Source: Nitrosomonas oligotropha (lineage in GTDB: Bacteria > Pseudomonadota > Gammaproteobacteria > Burkholderiales > Nitrosomonadaceae). Taken from it: a stretch of DNA of 64,000 nucleotides. The notes under the pieces were generated by a model that ran no database searches, was not told where the DNA came from, and was given only the letters and a program-made list of their open reading frames with translations. Below are positions 1 through 9,649 of the stretch, in pieces. Each line of letters starts with the position of its first letter. Within the stretch, counting starts at the first letter, position 1. The stretch is from contig NZ_FNOE01000009.1 of assembly GCF_900106555.1 (NCBI RefSeq), positions 1-64,000 of the forward strand, given 5' to 3'. A program made the translations under genes and the position numbers.

Positions 1-49
1 TTCCTGACGATCCAATAATGTTAAGCGAGTGCGTTTGTGTATGTTCATC

Positions 50-73
50 TACAGTATTCTCCTGAATACTGTA
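50..73. repeat. Perfect hairpin at the broken 5' end of the NACHT gene
   Basis: Ten-base arms (TACAGTATTC and GAATACTGTA) separated by the four-base loop TCCT. The NACHT reading frame opens only after a TAG at 82-84, so this hairpin sits right where the recognisable gene stops. It could be the end of an inserted mobile element or a terminator of the upstream unit; there is no clear T-run. The upstream 49 bases match nothing I recognise. Confidence 0.6.
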
Positions 74-84
74 AACAACGCTAG

Positions 85-1977
85 GAATTCTTACATCCCA
101 GCAATCGCTTCATCGTCACTTCGCGCATCGTCGGTTACGACGCCGCGCCGCTCGGCGGTGGATTCAACACCGCCACGCTGGAGCCGTTCAACGACGAGCA
201 GATGAGCCAATTTTTTCAGCACTGGTGTTACGCGGTGGAAAAAAGCGAAGACATCGTGGACGACGAACACACATTCAAACGCGCCGATGACAAAGCCGCG
301 CAACTGCTCGAGCAGATTAAGCATAATCCCGGCATCCGTTTACTCGCCGCCAACCCGTTGCTGTGCACCATCATCGGCCTGATCCAGCGTCAGGGCGCGA
401 CGTTGCCGGAACTGCGCGTGGAGCTTTACAAACTGTGCATCGACACGTTCATTTTCAACTGGGAAATGAAAAAGCGCCAGCGCAGCGATCAAACCGGCAG
501 CCTGGATAAAGATCAGACGCAGGCGGTATTGGAAGAAATCGCGTTGCAGTTGCACGAAAACTATCCGGAAAACCGCATCCTGCGCGAGCAACTAACCACC
601 ATCGTCAGCCGGTTTCTGACCGGGCAGCAAGGCATGCCGGAAACTGAGGCGCAACACAAAGCCGATCAACTACTGAACCTGATCCGCGATGTATCCGGTT
701 TGCTGATCGACCGCGGCAACGAGGAATACGGTTTCTTTCACCTGACTTTCCAGGAATATCTCGCCGCGCGCGCCATCACGCGCAAGAAACGCGACATCGA
801 CCGCTACCTGAGCCGCTATCTGTTCAAATCGCGCTGGCGTGAAGTGATCCGCCTGGCCGCTGCGCATGCGGGCACGAAAGATGAGGAATCCGGTAGTGAA
901 TTCATCGAGGCCATTCTGCGCCAGAAGCATCTGCACGACGGCCTGATGCACTACACCTTCCGCTTCGCCTTTCTATGCCTGAAAGAAGCTAAAGTGGAAC
1001 TGGAAACCGCCGACCGGATGTTTCGCCAGTGGATTGAATACCTTCTCAATGAAAAAAACACTCGGGAACTATTCTTACAGCTACTTAGCCAACCTGGAGC
1101 AAAAATCCGCTATCAGGCAAGCACTCTACAAATATTGATTGATGCTCTCAAGGACGGAGACTCTTCTGTCCGCATGAGCGCCGCCAATGCACTAGGGAAA
1201 ATCGGCGATAAAGCTGCTGTCAATGCACTGATCCATTCCCTTAAGGATGAAAATTCGGCTGTTCGCTCACGTGCAGCCAGTGCACTGGGAGAAATCGGCG
1301 ATAAAGCCGCTGTCGATTCACTGATCCATTCCCTTAAGGATGAAGATTCGATTGCTCGCTGGACGGCAGCCGAGGCACTGGGAGAAATCGGCGACAGAGC
1401 TGCTGTCGATCCACTGATTCATTCCCTTAAGGATGAAAATTCGGCTGTTCGCTGGACGGCAGCCGAGGCGCTGGAAATAATCGGCGACAAAGCCGCTGTC
1501 GATCCACTGATCCATTCCCTTAAGGATGAAAATTCGATTGTTCGCTGGACGGCAGCCAGGGCACTGGAAAAAATCGGCGACAAAGCCGCTGTCGATCCGC
1601 TACTCCATGCTTTCAAGGATGAAAATTCAGATGCTCGCCAGACAGCAACCAAGGCGCTGGGAGAAATCGGCGACAAAGCCGCTGTCGATCCACTGATCCA
1701 TGCCCTTAAGGATGAAGATTCGGTTGTTCGCTGGACGGCCGCCAAGGCACTGGAAAGAATCGGCGACAAAGCCGCTGTCGAACCACTGATCCATGCCCTT
1801 AAGGATGAAAATTCGGTTGTTCGCTGGGCGGCAGCCAAGGCACTGGGAAAAATCGGCGATAAAGCAGCTGTCGATACGCTGATCCACGCTCTTCAGGATG
1901 AAGATTCATTTGTTCGCAAGATAGCAGTACAAGCTATCGAAGAAATTGATTTGGGATACCAGCTATGTCCGTACTGA
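85..1977 (+). pseudogene. 5'-truncated NACHT NTPase with C-terminal HEAT-like repeats
   Basis: The frame is open from base 85, after a TAG at 82-84, and the first recognisable residues are FIVTSRIVGY, the strand that follows Walker B in NACHT ATPases. The next 250 residues are typical of the NACHT C-terminal half, including a helical region and the winged-helix signature FFHLTFQEYLAARA. From about base 1147 come nine PBS-lyase/HEAT-like repeats of 31 residues. Walker A and Walker B are absent, so the P-loop half has been lost or separated. The first ATG is at 202 (591 residues), but homology begins before it, so this is probably not a true start. The stop overlaps the start of the KAP gene by 13 bases, implying an original operon. 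NACHT-repeat proteins are often STAND-type anti-phage sensors; that role is inference and this copy is probably dead. Confidence 0.75.
1147..1950 (+). repeat. Nine tandem 93-bp HEAT-repeat units
   Basis: Each unit encodes 31 residues with the core ALGEIGDKAAVDPLIHSLKD. Units are highly alike at nucleotide level too, for example the block GATAAAGCCGCTGTCGAT recurs almost unchanged. Differences cluster at the positions after VR (RMS, RSR, RWT, RQT, RWA, RKI) and before the IGD. This suggests recent duplication or gene conversion rather than old divergent repeats. Confidence 0.85.
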
Positions 1978-3670
1978 ACCTATTGGGCGATCAACCCGCC
2001 CGGATTGATTCGGATCGCCTACATTTCCAGCGTTATTTAACCGCAGTTGAAGCGACAGTGCTGAACCGGAATGATCCTGCGCCGTTCGTCACCGGCATTT
2101 TCGGCCCGTGGGGCAGCGGTAAATCCACGTTGCTCGGCATGCTGGAAAACAGGCTTGATGAGTTGAATGTGGGTACCGCTATTAATCAATCAAAGTGGGT
2201 AATCATCAAGTTCCCCCCCTGGCTATACAGCCAGGAAGAATCCTTGCTGGTGCCGTTACTGGCGTTGCTGGCACATCGGGAAAACGTTTTCAAGCCATTG
2301 ATCAAGAAAATGACGGAAACCACGAAGCGGTTTCTTAAACGCACTTCCGCGACACTGGATTTTGACAAGCTCGGCATGCCGCTGAAAATTTCATTGAATA
2401 ATCTCGCCGACAAAAACAGTGACCATAAGTTTTTCCACGAAGAAATTGCTACCGCGATCAAAACCATCACGGAGAAAAAGCGCCTGGTTTTCCTCATCGA
2501 CGATCTCGATCGCTGCCACGATCCGGCGCAAATCGTCCATCTGCTCGAGCAAATCAAATTGTTCCTGCATCTCGACGGTTGTCTGTTTTTTATCGCCGCG
2601 GATCGCCAGCAGGTGGTGGATGCTATCGATAAAACTTTCCCCGGTTCCGGCGCGGCGTATCTGGAAAAATTCGTGCAACTGGCTTTCGACTTGCCGCCGC
2701 ATCACAGCGGGGATTTGGTCCGGATGCTGCCATCCGCGGATGCGGAAACGTTGCGCGCTTACCGGCCGCTGTGCGAGGTGCTGGGCAATAACCCGCGCAA
2801 GCTGAAATTGATCTGGAACGAAGCGGTGCTGCGGATGGCGATCCTGAAGGAGGAACTGCACACTAATCCGCAAACCAGACAACACACACCGGACTTGAAC
2901 CTGTTGCTGCGCTGGTTGTTGATCCGCAACCGGGGAGAATTGGCAAAAAATCCGTACCGCTATTTGGAATTTGAGCAGCGCAAGAAAACCGCCACCCAAG
3001 AAGAACAACAAGAATTGCGAAAGGAGTTTTCCCGCATGTTGCAATTAGCGAATGACACAGGCCAATGGTACAGCGAGGAAGATCAGCGTTTGGCGGTCTT
3101 TTATGGAACCGGCTCGATCAAGATGGATTTCATCACCCGGCAATCCTCACGCTGTACGCCCGCGCCAGCGGCACTGACACGTTTTATTCACGGAATCTGC
3201 TGGAAAATGCCTGTTTTGCGGGCGGCGATGAGGCACAATTCAGCGATCGTGATTTTAATTATGCCGATCTGTCCGGTGGGCATTATCCGGGCGCGGTGTT
3301 TAGCCGCTGCGATTTCACCGGCGCGGATTTTCGCCACAGCATCCTTAATAGAGCGCAATTCGCCGATTGCGATTTATCCGGTGTGTGTTTCGATCAGGCC
3401 GAACTGAGCGGTATCACGTGGGAAAATTGCCGTGGTTTGAATGCACTCGATACCGAACCGGTTCTGTATGAGCAGATCATCGATCAGGCCGAGGAACAGC
3501 ATTGGCAAATTACTCAACCAGATATCGATATTGCTATCAGCCTGATGAAAGCCTACAAAACCATTTTGGACAAACACAAAGAAAGCCGGTCATTGACCGA
3601 GGCAATCGAGTCTCGCCTGAACGGCAAAGCCTTGCAGCTCCGGGCTGAGATTTACCCGCGGCAGACTTAA
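1965..3670 (+). pseudogene. KAP-family P-loop NTPase with pentapeptide tail, frameshifted
   Basis: Translation from ATG 1965 gives a KAP NTPase: Walker A GPWGSGKST at residues 47-55, the KFPPWLYS segment near 82-89, and Walker B LVFLIDDLDRC at about 173-183, followed by the KAP helical lid (FIAADRQQVVDAI, NNPRKLKLIWNE). Around base 3129-3135 this frame turns to nonsense, while the frame one base back continues as HHPAILTLYARASG and then pentapeptide repeats (FNYADLSG, DFTGADFRH, AQFADCDLSG) to a stop at 3670. A one-base loss therefore splits a single KAP-pentapeptide protein of about 568 residues. No convincing slippery heptamer is visible, so I read this as mutation or sequencing error rather than programmed frameshifting. 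KAP ATPases are typically membrane-associated and occur in phage-defence islands. Its start overlaps the upstream NACHT stop. Confidence 0.8.
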
Positions 3671-3787
3671 CCTTTCCGTGATCAGTACAATTTTTACGGC
3701 GATCTGTGTATCATAAGCCCGAATATTTGCGGTCTTTGATGCATTCCGATTTTTATCACCGATAAACCAATTCAATAAGGAAAAACG

Positions 3788-4249
3788 ATGGGCGCTATTT
3801 TCTTTTATATCTTTATCTATTTCATTGGATACTACGCTTCCAATGTGCTGAACATGGTGACGGTCCGGCCGCTGGTCACCAACCGCTACATGGCGGCATT
3901 GGTGCCGGTTTACGGCTTTGCGTTTGGGCATGCCTACATGGTCGTCACCAAACCGCTACCGGCAGGAGCGGACATCTCGATGGAATACGCGTTGCTGGTG
4001 TTCATCACGCTGCCAGTTGTGGTGGTAACCATGGGCGCGGCTTATTTCATGTGGAACAGTAAGGGTAAGGAAGAACACTCTGACAATCAGTCCGCAGCCA
4101 ATAACCAGGAATCTACAGAAGCTGTTACCGCCGAGGCCGCTGGCGATAGTGGCGAAGCAAGAACGGAAAACCCAGCCGGTGCTGCCGGATCATCCGAAAC
4201 ACCATCCGCGGCAGACAGCGCTAAAAACAAAGACAGCAAGGACGCTTAG
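3788..4249 (+). CDS. Small two-to-three-helix membrane protein, unknown function
   Basis: 153 residues. An N-terminal hydrophobic segment (residues 3-22), a second weaker one near 35-53 and a clear one at about 68-90 indicate an integral membrane protein. The last 60 residues are an acidic, Ala/Ser/Glu-rich low-complexity tail (EESTEAVTAEAAGD style) likely to be disordered and cytosolic. AAGGA lies eight bases before ATG 3788. It stands alone and ends just before a strong shared terminator. I do not recognise the family, so no function is offered. Confidence 0.75.
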   Translation: MGAIFFYIFIYFIGYYASNVLNMVTVRPLVTNRYMAALVPVYGFAFGHAYMVVTKPLPAGADISMEYALLVFITLPVVVVTMGAAYFMWNSKGKEEHSDNQSAANNQESTEAVTAEAAGDSGEARTENPAGAAGSSETPSAADSAKNKDSKDA

Positions 4250-4287
4250 GAACATTCACACTGCGCATTGTTGTTACGTTTGCCATT

Positions 4288-4328
4288 AAAAAACCCTCAT
4301 ACCTGCAACTCCGGTATGAGGGTTTTTT
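4288..4328. terminator. Bidirectional intrinsic terminator
   Basis: Sixteen-base perfect arms AAAAAACCCTCATACC and GGTATGAGGGTTTTTT around a nine-base loop. It has a T-run on each strand and lies between two convergent genes (ending at 4249 and 4366), so it can serve both. Confidence 0.93.
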
Positions 4329-4365
4329 AATGCAACCGGTTTACCGGTCGATCCAGCGAAGCATT

Positions 4366-4842
4366 TTATGATTCTCTGTCGACGATCACATGCTCCTTCT
4401 GCGCGCTGAGTGTGCCTTGTTCAATGATCGCCAGCGTTAAGCGCGAAATCGCTACGCGTTTGCCGGTTGCTTCCTCGATAATGTCCGTCTGCCAGACTTG
4501 GGTACGGCGGCCGGTGTGCAACGGTGTGCAAATGCCGATGACATGGCCCTTGGTTACTGCACGGATGTGATTAATATTCAACTCCAGCCCGACTGCGCGG
4601 TATTTTTCCGGGTCGATGGTCATCCAGCCGGAGACGCTGCCAAGTGTTTCCGATAGCACGCAACTGGCGCCGCCGTGTAGGATACCGAATGGTTGCGTGG
4701 TGCGTTTATCAACCGGCATGCGCGCTTTGAGAAAGTCAGCCCCAAGCTCGGTGAATTGAATGCCAATATGTTCCCCCATATTGGCGTTGCGCAATCCTTC
4801 CAGATACTCGACGGTGTAATCTTTAAACCAAATTGCACTCAT
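4366..4842 (-). CDS. PaaI/YdiI-type hotdog-fold thioesterase
   Basis: 158 residues, the usual length for a single hotdog domain. The signature FGILHGGASCVLSETLGS at about residues 52-69 carries the HGG and the catalytic-position Glu seen in PaaI and MenI/YdiI acyl-CoA hydrolases; VGLELNINHIRAV and HTGRRTQVWQTDI follow as expected. It should hydrolyse an acyl- or aroyl-CoA in the cytosol. The substrate cannot be read from sequence. AAAGGA precedes ATG 4842 at a workable distance. Monocistronic, ending at the shared terminator. Confidence 0.85.
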   Translation of the reverse strand: MSAIWFKDYTVEYLEGLRNANMGEHIGIQFTELGADFLKARMPVDKRTTQPFGILHGGASCVLSETLGSVSGWMTIDPEKYRAVGLELNINHIRAVTKGHVIGICTPLHTGRRTQVWQTDIIEEATGKRVAISRLTLAIIEQGTLSAQKEHVIVDRES

Positions 4843-4964
4843 GAAACATTTCCTTTGTATTGTTTGGCAAATACCGGATTATAGTGCAATGACGGCGGCT
4901 GGCGCATTTTTACAGCACAACAGCCAGGTTTGAACCGGGATTTTTTGATGCTCACGGTGTTTTA

Positions 4965-6383
4965 TCATCTTTTCACCAGCGCTTTTATCAAATAATCCCG
5001 CAGCATGACGAGTGAAGAAAATTCCCGCGGTCTGATCACCCTCGTTTGATCTTCTTTCCAATCCGCGTAGATCAGACCGACCTTACTGTTATTGGATATC
5101 AGCGGAAGCAAAATAAATGCGCAGGCATCCGGCAATGCTTTTCGATACCAAGCGGGTATCGTGGTTTCTCTGCTGAGAGTCACATCCTGAATAAACACAT
5201 CGGCTTTCTGCGCCAGCGATAAATGAAATACATCCGCGGCATAATTCTTGGAGAAGCAAAGTTGCGCCATCGTTTCCGGCTTCAGATTGCCACAATACAA
5301 GCTCGCTTTAAACTGATCGGCGTCACGAAAAAACACAATCACCCGATTAAACCGCATGCTGTCATGGATCGTTTCCAAAGCGATATTGAGCGCGCTTTTG
5401 AAATCCATTCCCCGGGCCAATGCAGTGCTCAACTCGAGTAAGCCAGCTGCAACTCGTTTGCGCGATCGATCCGATTCGCTATTCCCCTGTTCCAGTTCCG
5501 GATGGGCAGCCAATTGGCTCGTTTTATTTTGGATCGGCTCAATCGACCCCCAAATAATTTCGCTTGGCAGCAGCAACGATCCGCTATAGCGCGCAATAAA
5601 ATTTTTCAGATTCTGGGTACTGATATTGTTAACCAATAATGTCGCCATTTTTCCTGAAAAATTGGCCATGGTTTTCAACCAGCCGGCAGAACCCAACTCA
5701 GGATTCATATTGTCCGTTAGGTCAGTAACACTACCGGAAATTTTCTCGGGCAATTGCCAATCCTTGGCAATATTGTGCGAAATTTCATCAATGGTCATGC
5801 CAAAAACTTTCAATGCAGCGTCATTTTCACGCGCTTCATCGCCACCCGCAATCTGCTGAATCCTCGCCCATTCATCGGGAAAGTAAAAAACCAGAACAAG
5901 CCGTCCGAGATGGTGCAATTGTGTGCAAACAATCGCCTCTTCTCCATTCGCAACATACGATTGGGCCACGATATTGCGCGCAATATTACTCGCTAAAACC
6001 GCTTTTTCCAGCTCGCCCGATACCGTTCCGGGTTCTGATTTAGCTGCGGAGGGCGTATCAATGGTTCGTATATTGAGCGCAATGTTGGTAATCGTATCCA
6101 GGCCCAACACCACCACCGCATGAGAAACGGTGGTCACTTCACTGTCCGCTTTGGAATACAACCCCGAATTAGCCAGTTTGATGATTTTCTGGGTTAAGGT
6201 GAAATCGCTTAAGATGGCATTGGCAACACCTGCAATGTTTCTTCCCTCATCCTGTATTAATTGCCTGATGTTTTGAATTGATTTGGATAACGCCGGAAAA
6301 TCGCCCTTCTCATTTATTCTTCTTTCTAGCTGTGCAAAAAAATCAGCCTGACTGTGTTCAAATGCGGAGGTTAATGTTGTCAT
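4965..6383 (-). CDS. HDOD-GAF signalling protein, copy 1
   Basis: 472 residues. HDOD domain at about residues 20-215 (KGDFPALSKSIQ, DFTLTQKIIKLANSGLY, AVVVLGLDTITNIAL, CTQLHHLGRLVL), a linker helix region, then a GAF-like domain near 310-465 ending FILLPLISNNSKVGLIYADW. HDOD domains resemble HD hydrolases but lack the catalytic metal site; they act as protein scaffolds in signalling. The same architecture is found in the next gene upstream, with close similarity across the whole length, so the two arose by duplication. About 200 bases separate them. Probably cytosolic, with no membrane segment. Confidence 0.88.
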   Translation of the reverse strand: MTTLTSAFEHSQADFFAQLERRINEKGDFPALSKSIQNIRQLIQDEGRNIAGVANAILSDFTLTQKIIKLANSGLYSKADSEVTTVSHAVVVLGLDTITNIALNIRTIDTPSAAKSEPGTVSGELEKAVLASNIARNIVAQSYVANGEEAIVCTQLHHLGRLVLVFYFPDEWARIQQIAGGDEARENDAALKVFGMTIDEISHNIAKDWQLPEKISGSVTDLTDNMNPELGSAGWLKTMANFSGKMATLLVNNISTQNLKNFIARYSGSLLLPSEIIWGSIEPIQNKTSQLAAHPELEQGNSESDRSRKRVAAGLLELSTALARGMDFKSALNIALETIHDSMRFNRVIVFFRDADQFKASLYCGNLKPETMAQLCFSKNYAADVFHLSLAQKADVFIQDVTLSRETTIPAWYRKALPDACAFILLPLISNNSKVGLIYADWKEDQTRVIRPREFSSLVMLRDYLIKALVKR

Positions 6384-6584
6384 ACTTTATAAAGCTCTTA
6401 AAATATTCAAGTTCTTCCGGTTTATCAAAGCAGTATCTGTGCGATCATTTCCCCGGACAACCCTTGCAATCCTTGGTGTTGAGTTATTCACGCGGTACTT
6501 TCATGCCCAAAATACTGGCGGTCAGTGTGTATTAAATTAATTTCTATGTAGTGATAACCAAAAACGAATGTTCTGAGAAATGCG

Positions 6585-8012
6585 TCATTTTCTTTTAATC
6601 AAAGCTTTCATCAAATAATCCCTGAGCACACCCATCGATGAGAATTCGCTGGGTTCGATCTGATTGGTTGTTCCCTTGCACCAGTCAGCGTAGATCAAAC
6701 CGATGGCCTTGCCATTGAAAATTAGCGGCAGCAGGATAAAAGCATCGACATCGGGCAAAGTTTCCCTTAACCATGCCGGTATACTCGAAGAAGACTGGGT
6801 TGAAGCAACATCCTGGATAAATACATCCGCTTTATTGGTAAGCGAAAGATGGAATACATCGGCCGCATAGGCTTCGGGAAAAATCAATCCGGGTAACACT
6901 TCCGGCACACCGCGGCCAAACCCGACTTTGGCCTTTAACATGCCTGCGTCGCGAAAGAAGGTCACCACGCGATTAAAGCCCATGCTTGCATACAACGATT
7001 CAAGCATCATGCTCAATGCGACATTGAAGTCTATGCCCTGCGTCAGCGCCATCTTGAGTTCACGAATACTGACAGCCAGACGTTCGCGCGAGTCATAGGG
7101 CTTGCCAATGGATTTTCCACTTTCTGGATTACCAGGAAATTCAGCAACCATCTGCTGCGCCAAATCAATCGATTCAGCAAGATCCTCGGTGGAAATCAGT
7201 AATGATTCGCTATAACGTAACACATACTGTTTTAAATCATCCGCGTTGCACTGCTGAGCTAACAGCGATGCAGCGCCACTGGCAAAATTAGCCATCACTT
7301 TCAGCCAATCGGACGAACCCGGTATGCTAATTTCCGTGAAGGTTGCCGAGCTGATCATGCAATGGGATATTTTCTTGGGCAAATGCCAGTTCCTGGCAAT
7401 TTCTTGGGACATCTCATCGATAGAAATGCCAATGACTCGCAACGCCGCGTCATTTTCACTCATTGCATCGCTTTGCGCAATTTTCTGAATTCGCGACCAT
7501 TCATCAGGAAAATAAAATATCAGCATCAGACGGCCAAGATGATGCAGCAATGCGCACACAACGGCTTCTTCACCGTTGACCATATTTAATTTTGTCACCA
7601 CGTTGCGAACGACACTTCCAGCCAGCATCGCTTGCGCCAGTTCCCTGCGCGCTTCGTCCGATGCCGGTGCGGAAGCTGAAAGCGTATCGATGAAACGGAT
7701 ACTGAGGGTAATATGCGCTATGGTATCGATGCCAAGCACAACAACAGCTTGGGTGATGGTTGTAATTTCTCCGCCCATTCCGGAATACATGGCAGAATTG
7801 GCCAAACGAATCACTTTCTGCGTCAAAGTGAAATCATTCAAAATCACACGGGCAATATCCGCGATATTTTTATTTTGATCGTGCATCAACTCGTCCAGTT
7901 GCTGCACGGATTTTGCAAAGGCAGGAAAATCACCTTTCTCGCTCATGCATTTTGTCAGCAAAGCGAGAAATTGATCTTTGCTGTTCACAAGCTCCGGCGC
8001 AGATACCGTCAT
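6585..8012 (-). CDS. HDOD-GAF signalling protein, copy 2
   Basis: 475 residues with the same order as its paralogue: HDOD near residues 22-220 (KGDFPAFAKSVQQ, DFTLTQKVIRLANSAMY, AVVVLGIDTIAHITL, CALLHHLGRLMLIFYFPDEW) and GAF near 315-470 (RVVTFFRDAG, AFILLPLIFNGKAIGLIYADW). ATG 8012 overlaps the stop of the PAS-GGDEF-EAL gene by four bases (ATGA), so the two are translationally coupled and the HDOD protein likely acts in the same c-di-GMP pathway. The two paralogues differ most in the linker between domains. Confidence 0.9.
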   Translation of the reverse strand: MTVSAPELVNSKDQFLALLTKCMSEKGDFPAFAKSVQQLDELMHDQNKNIADIARVILNDFTLTQKVIRLANSAMYSGMGGEITTITQAVVVLGIDTIAHITLSIRFIDTLSASAPASDEARRELAQAMLAGSVVRNVVTKLNMVNGEEAVVCALLHHLGRLMLIFYFPDEWSRIQKIAQSDAMSENDAALRVIGISIDEMSQEIARNWHLPKKISHCMISSATFTEISIPGSSDWLKVMANFASGAASLLAQQCNADDLKQYVLRYSESLLISTEDLAESIDLAQQMVAEFPGNPESGKSIGKPYDSRERLAVSIRELKMALTQGIDFNVALSMMLESLYASMGFNRVVTFFRDAGMLKAKVGFGRGVPEVLPGLIFPEAYAADVFHLSLTNKADVFIQDVASTQSSSSIPAWLRETLPDVDAFILLPLIFNGKAIGLIYADWCKGTTNQIEPSEFSSMGVLRDYLMKALIKRK

Positions 8013-9649
8013 GCCATGTATTTCTCTTTAAATGCATCCGAATGCACCGGCCTGCCGGTCAAATAGCCTTGTACCAGATTGCATCCTTCCTGCCTCAAGA
8101 AACCCAATTGCGCATCATTTTCCACACCCTCGGCGACGACCAGCAGATTCAATCCTTCCGCCAGACTTAGAATGGTGCCCACAATCGCCATATCTTCCGC
8201 GCTGTTCACCACGTCATCTACAAAAGACTTATCAATCTTCAGCACGGACAGCGGAAATCTTTTCAAATAAGCCAATGAGGAATAACCGGTACCAAAATCA
8301 TCAATTGCGATTTTTACTCCCGCCACATGCAGTTGCGTCAGAACCGCCCCGGAACGCTGCGGGTTCTCCATTAACACGCCTTCGGTGATTTCCAGCATGA
8401 GGTTTCCCGGTAATAGCCCGGACTCGTTTAATGCCTTATGGATCATATCGAGAAAATCCTCTTGCACAAATTGGCGCGGGGATACATTCACGGAGATATA
8501 AAAATCCTTAAGTCCAGCTTCCTGCCATTGTTTTGCCTGATAGCACGCGCTGCGCAAAGCCCATGCGCCGAGAATTTTTATCAAACCGCTGTTTTCCGCG
8601 AGCGGAATAAACTTCATCGGCGAAACAAAGCCCCGGCTTGGATTTTGCCATCGCATCAACGCTTCCGCGCCCTTCAATTGACCGGTTTGCGTGCAAAAGA
8701 TCGGCTGATAGTGCAGCATGAACTCACCATTTTCGATCCCCTCGTACATGGCCGATTCCAGCGACAAATCACTTCTTTCGGTATCGTCAACCTGATCGCT
8801 ATAAACCTTCCAGTAATTCTTACCTTGCGCTTTCGCTCTGTACATCGCCATCTCGGCATTCCGGTACAAGAGCGAAGCGTCTTCGCCATGTTCCGGATAC
8901 ATGGAAACACCCAGGCTGGCGCTGATATGCAGTGTATGTTCGCCGATGCGGAAAGACCGTTGCATAGCGGCTAAAATCTTCCTGGCAATCAATTCGATAT
9001 TTTCCCGCCCCGCACTCAGCATGATCATGGAAAATTCATCATCACTGACGCGCGCAACCGTATCGCTACGCCGCACGCAATTTTGCAGCCGTTCCGCTAC
9101 TGCTTTGATCAGTTCGTCACCGATACCATGTCCCAGCAAATCGTTAATTTTTCTATAGCCATCCAAGCTCAACACAATCAACGACAAGACATTCTTTTCC
9201 CGCTGCGCCGTTTGAATGTTCATGGCAATACGATCGTCGAGTAAGACTTTACCCGGCAATCCGGTCAAGGCATCGTGCGTGGAGAGGTAAACCAGGCGGC
9301 TTTCGCTATCCTTCCAGTGCGTAGCATCAAACGCCGCAATAAGATATTTATCCTCCGGCAACGCATGCATGTAGCAGTCAACCCAAACCGGCAGTACGCG
9401 CTGCCGTAAAAGACGGCAGATAAAAGTTTGTTTTTCACCACTCTGCTTGGCCTTTTCTCGTGCTTCAGCAAACAGTGCCATATCTTCAGGTTGAATGAAT
9501 AATTCAATAGATTCTTGCAATAACACTGCCGGTAATTGCAAAAATGCCTGCGAAGGTTTGGATGCTTGCTCAATGACGCCATGCGCATTTATGCACACCG
9601 CAAAGTCACTGATACAGGAAAGCAAATCGAAAGAGGCATGCGGATTCAC
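8009..9649 (-). CDS. PAS-GGDEF-EAL c-di-GMP protein with degenerate GGDEF
   Basis: 546 residues. PAS-like sensor at about 1-115, GGDEF at about 125-280, EAL at about 295-540. The GGDEF signature reads SDDEF, with the first two glycines replaced, so cyclase activity is doubtful, yet the RRSD inhibitory-site motif five residues earlier is kept. The EAL domain keeps GAEALMRW, EITEG, DDFGTGYSSL, KIDKSFV and VAEGVE, so it should be an active phosphodiesterase, possibly gated by GTP or c-di-GMP bound at the GGDEF. The start is GTG 9649, with GGAGG ten bases upstream. No membrane segment. First gene of a likely operon with the HDOD-GAF genes. Confidence 0.9.
   Translation of the reverse strand: MNPHASFDLLSCISDFAVCINAHGVIEQASKPSQAFLQLPAVLLQESIELFIQPEDMALFAEAREKAKQSGEKQTFICRLLRQRVLPVWVDCYMHALPEDKYLIAAFDATHWKDSESRLVYLSTHDALTGLPGKVLLDDRIAMNIQTAQREKNVLSLIVLSLDGYRKINDLLGHGIGDELIKAVAERLQNCVRRSDTVARVSDDEFSMIMLSAGRENIELIARKILAAMQRSFRIGEHTLHISASLGVSMYPEHGEDASLLYRNAEMAMYRAKAQGKNYWKVYSDQVDDTERSDLSLESAMYEGIENGEFMLHYQPIFCTQTGQLKGAEALMRWQNPSRGFVSPMKFIPLAENSGLIKILGAWALRSACYQAKQWQEAGLKDFYISVNVSPRQFVQEDFLDMIHKALNESGLLPGNLMLEITEGVLMENPQRSGAVLTQLHVAGVKIAIDDFGTGYSSLAYLKRFPLSVLKIDKSFVDDVVNSAEDMAIVGTILSLAEGLNLLVVAEGVENDAQLGFLRQEGCNLVQGYLTGRPVHSDAFKEKYMA

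Noticed and set aside
1318-1887. Long open frames on the minus strand over the HEAT repeats
   Set aside because: They mirror the tandem repeat in the other strand and have no ribosome site or recognisable fold.
3123-3140. Programmed -1 frameshifting at the KAP/pentapeptide junction
   Set aside because: No X-XXY-YYZ slippery heptamer lies at the switch; mutation or sequencing error is simpler.
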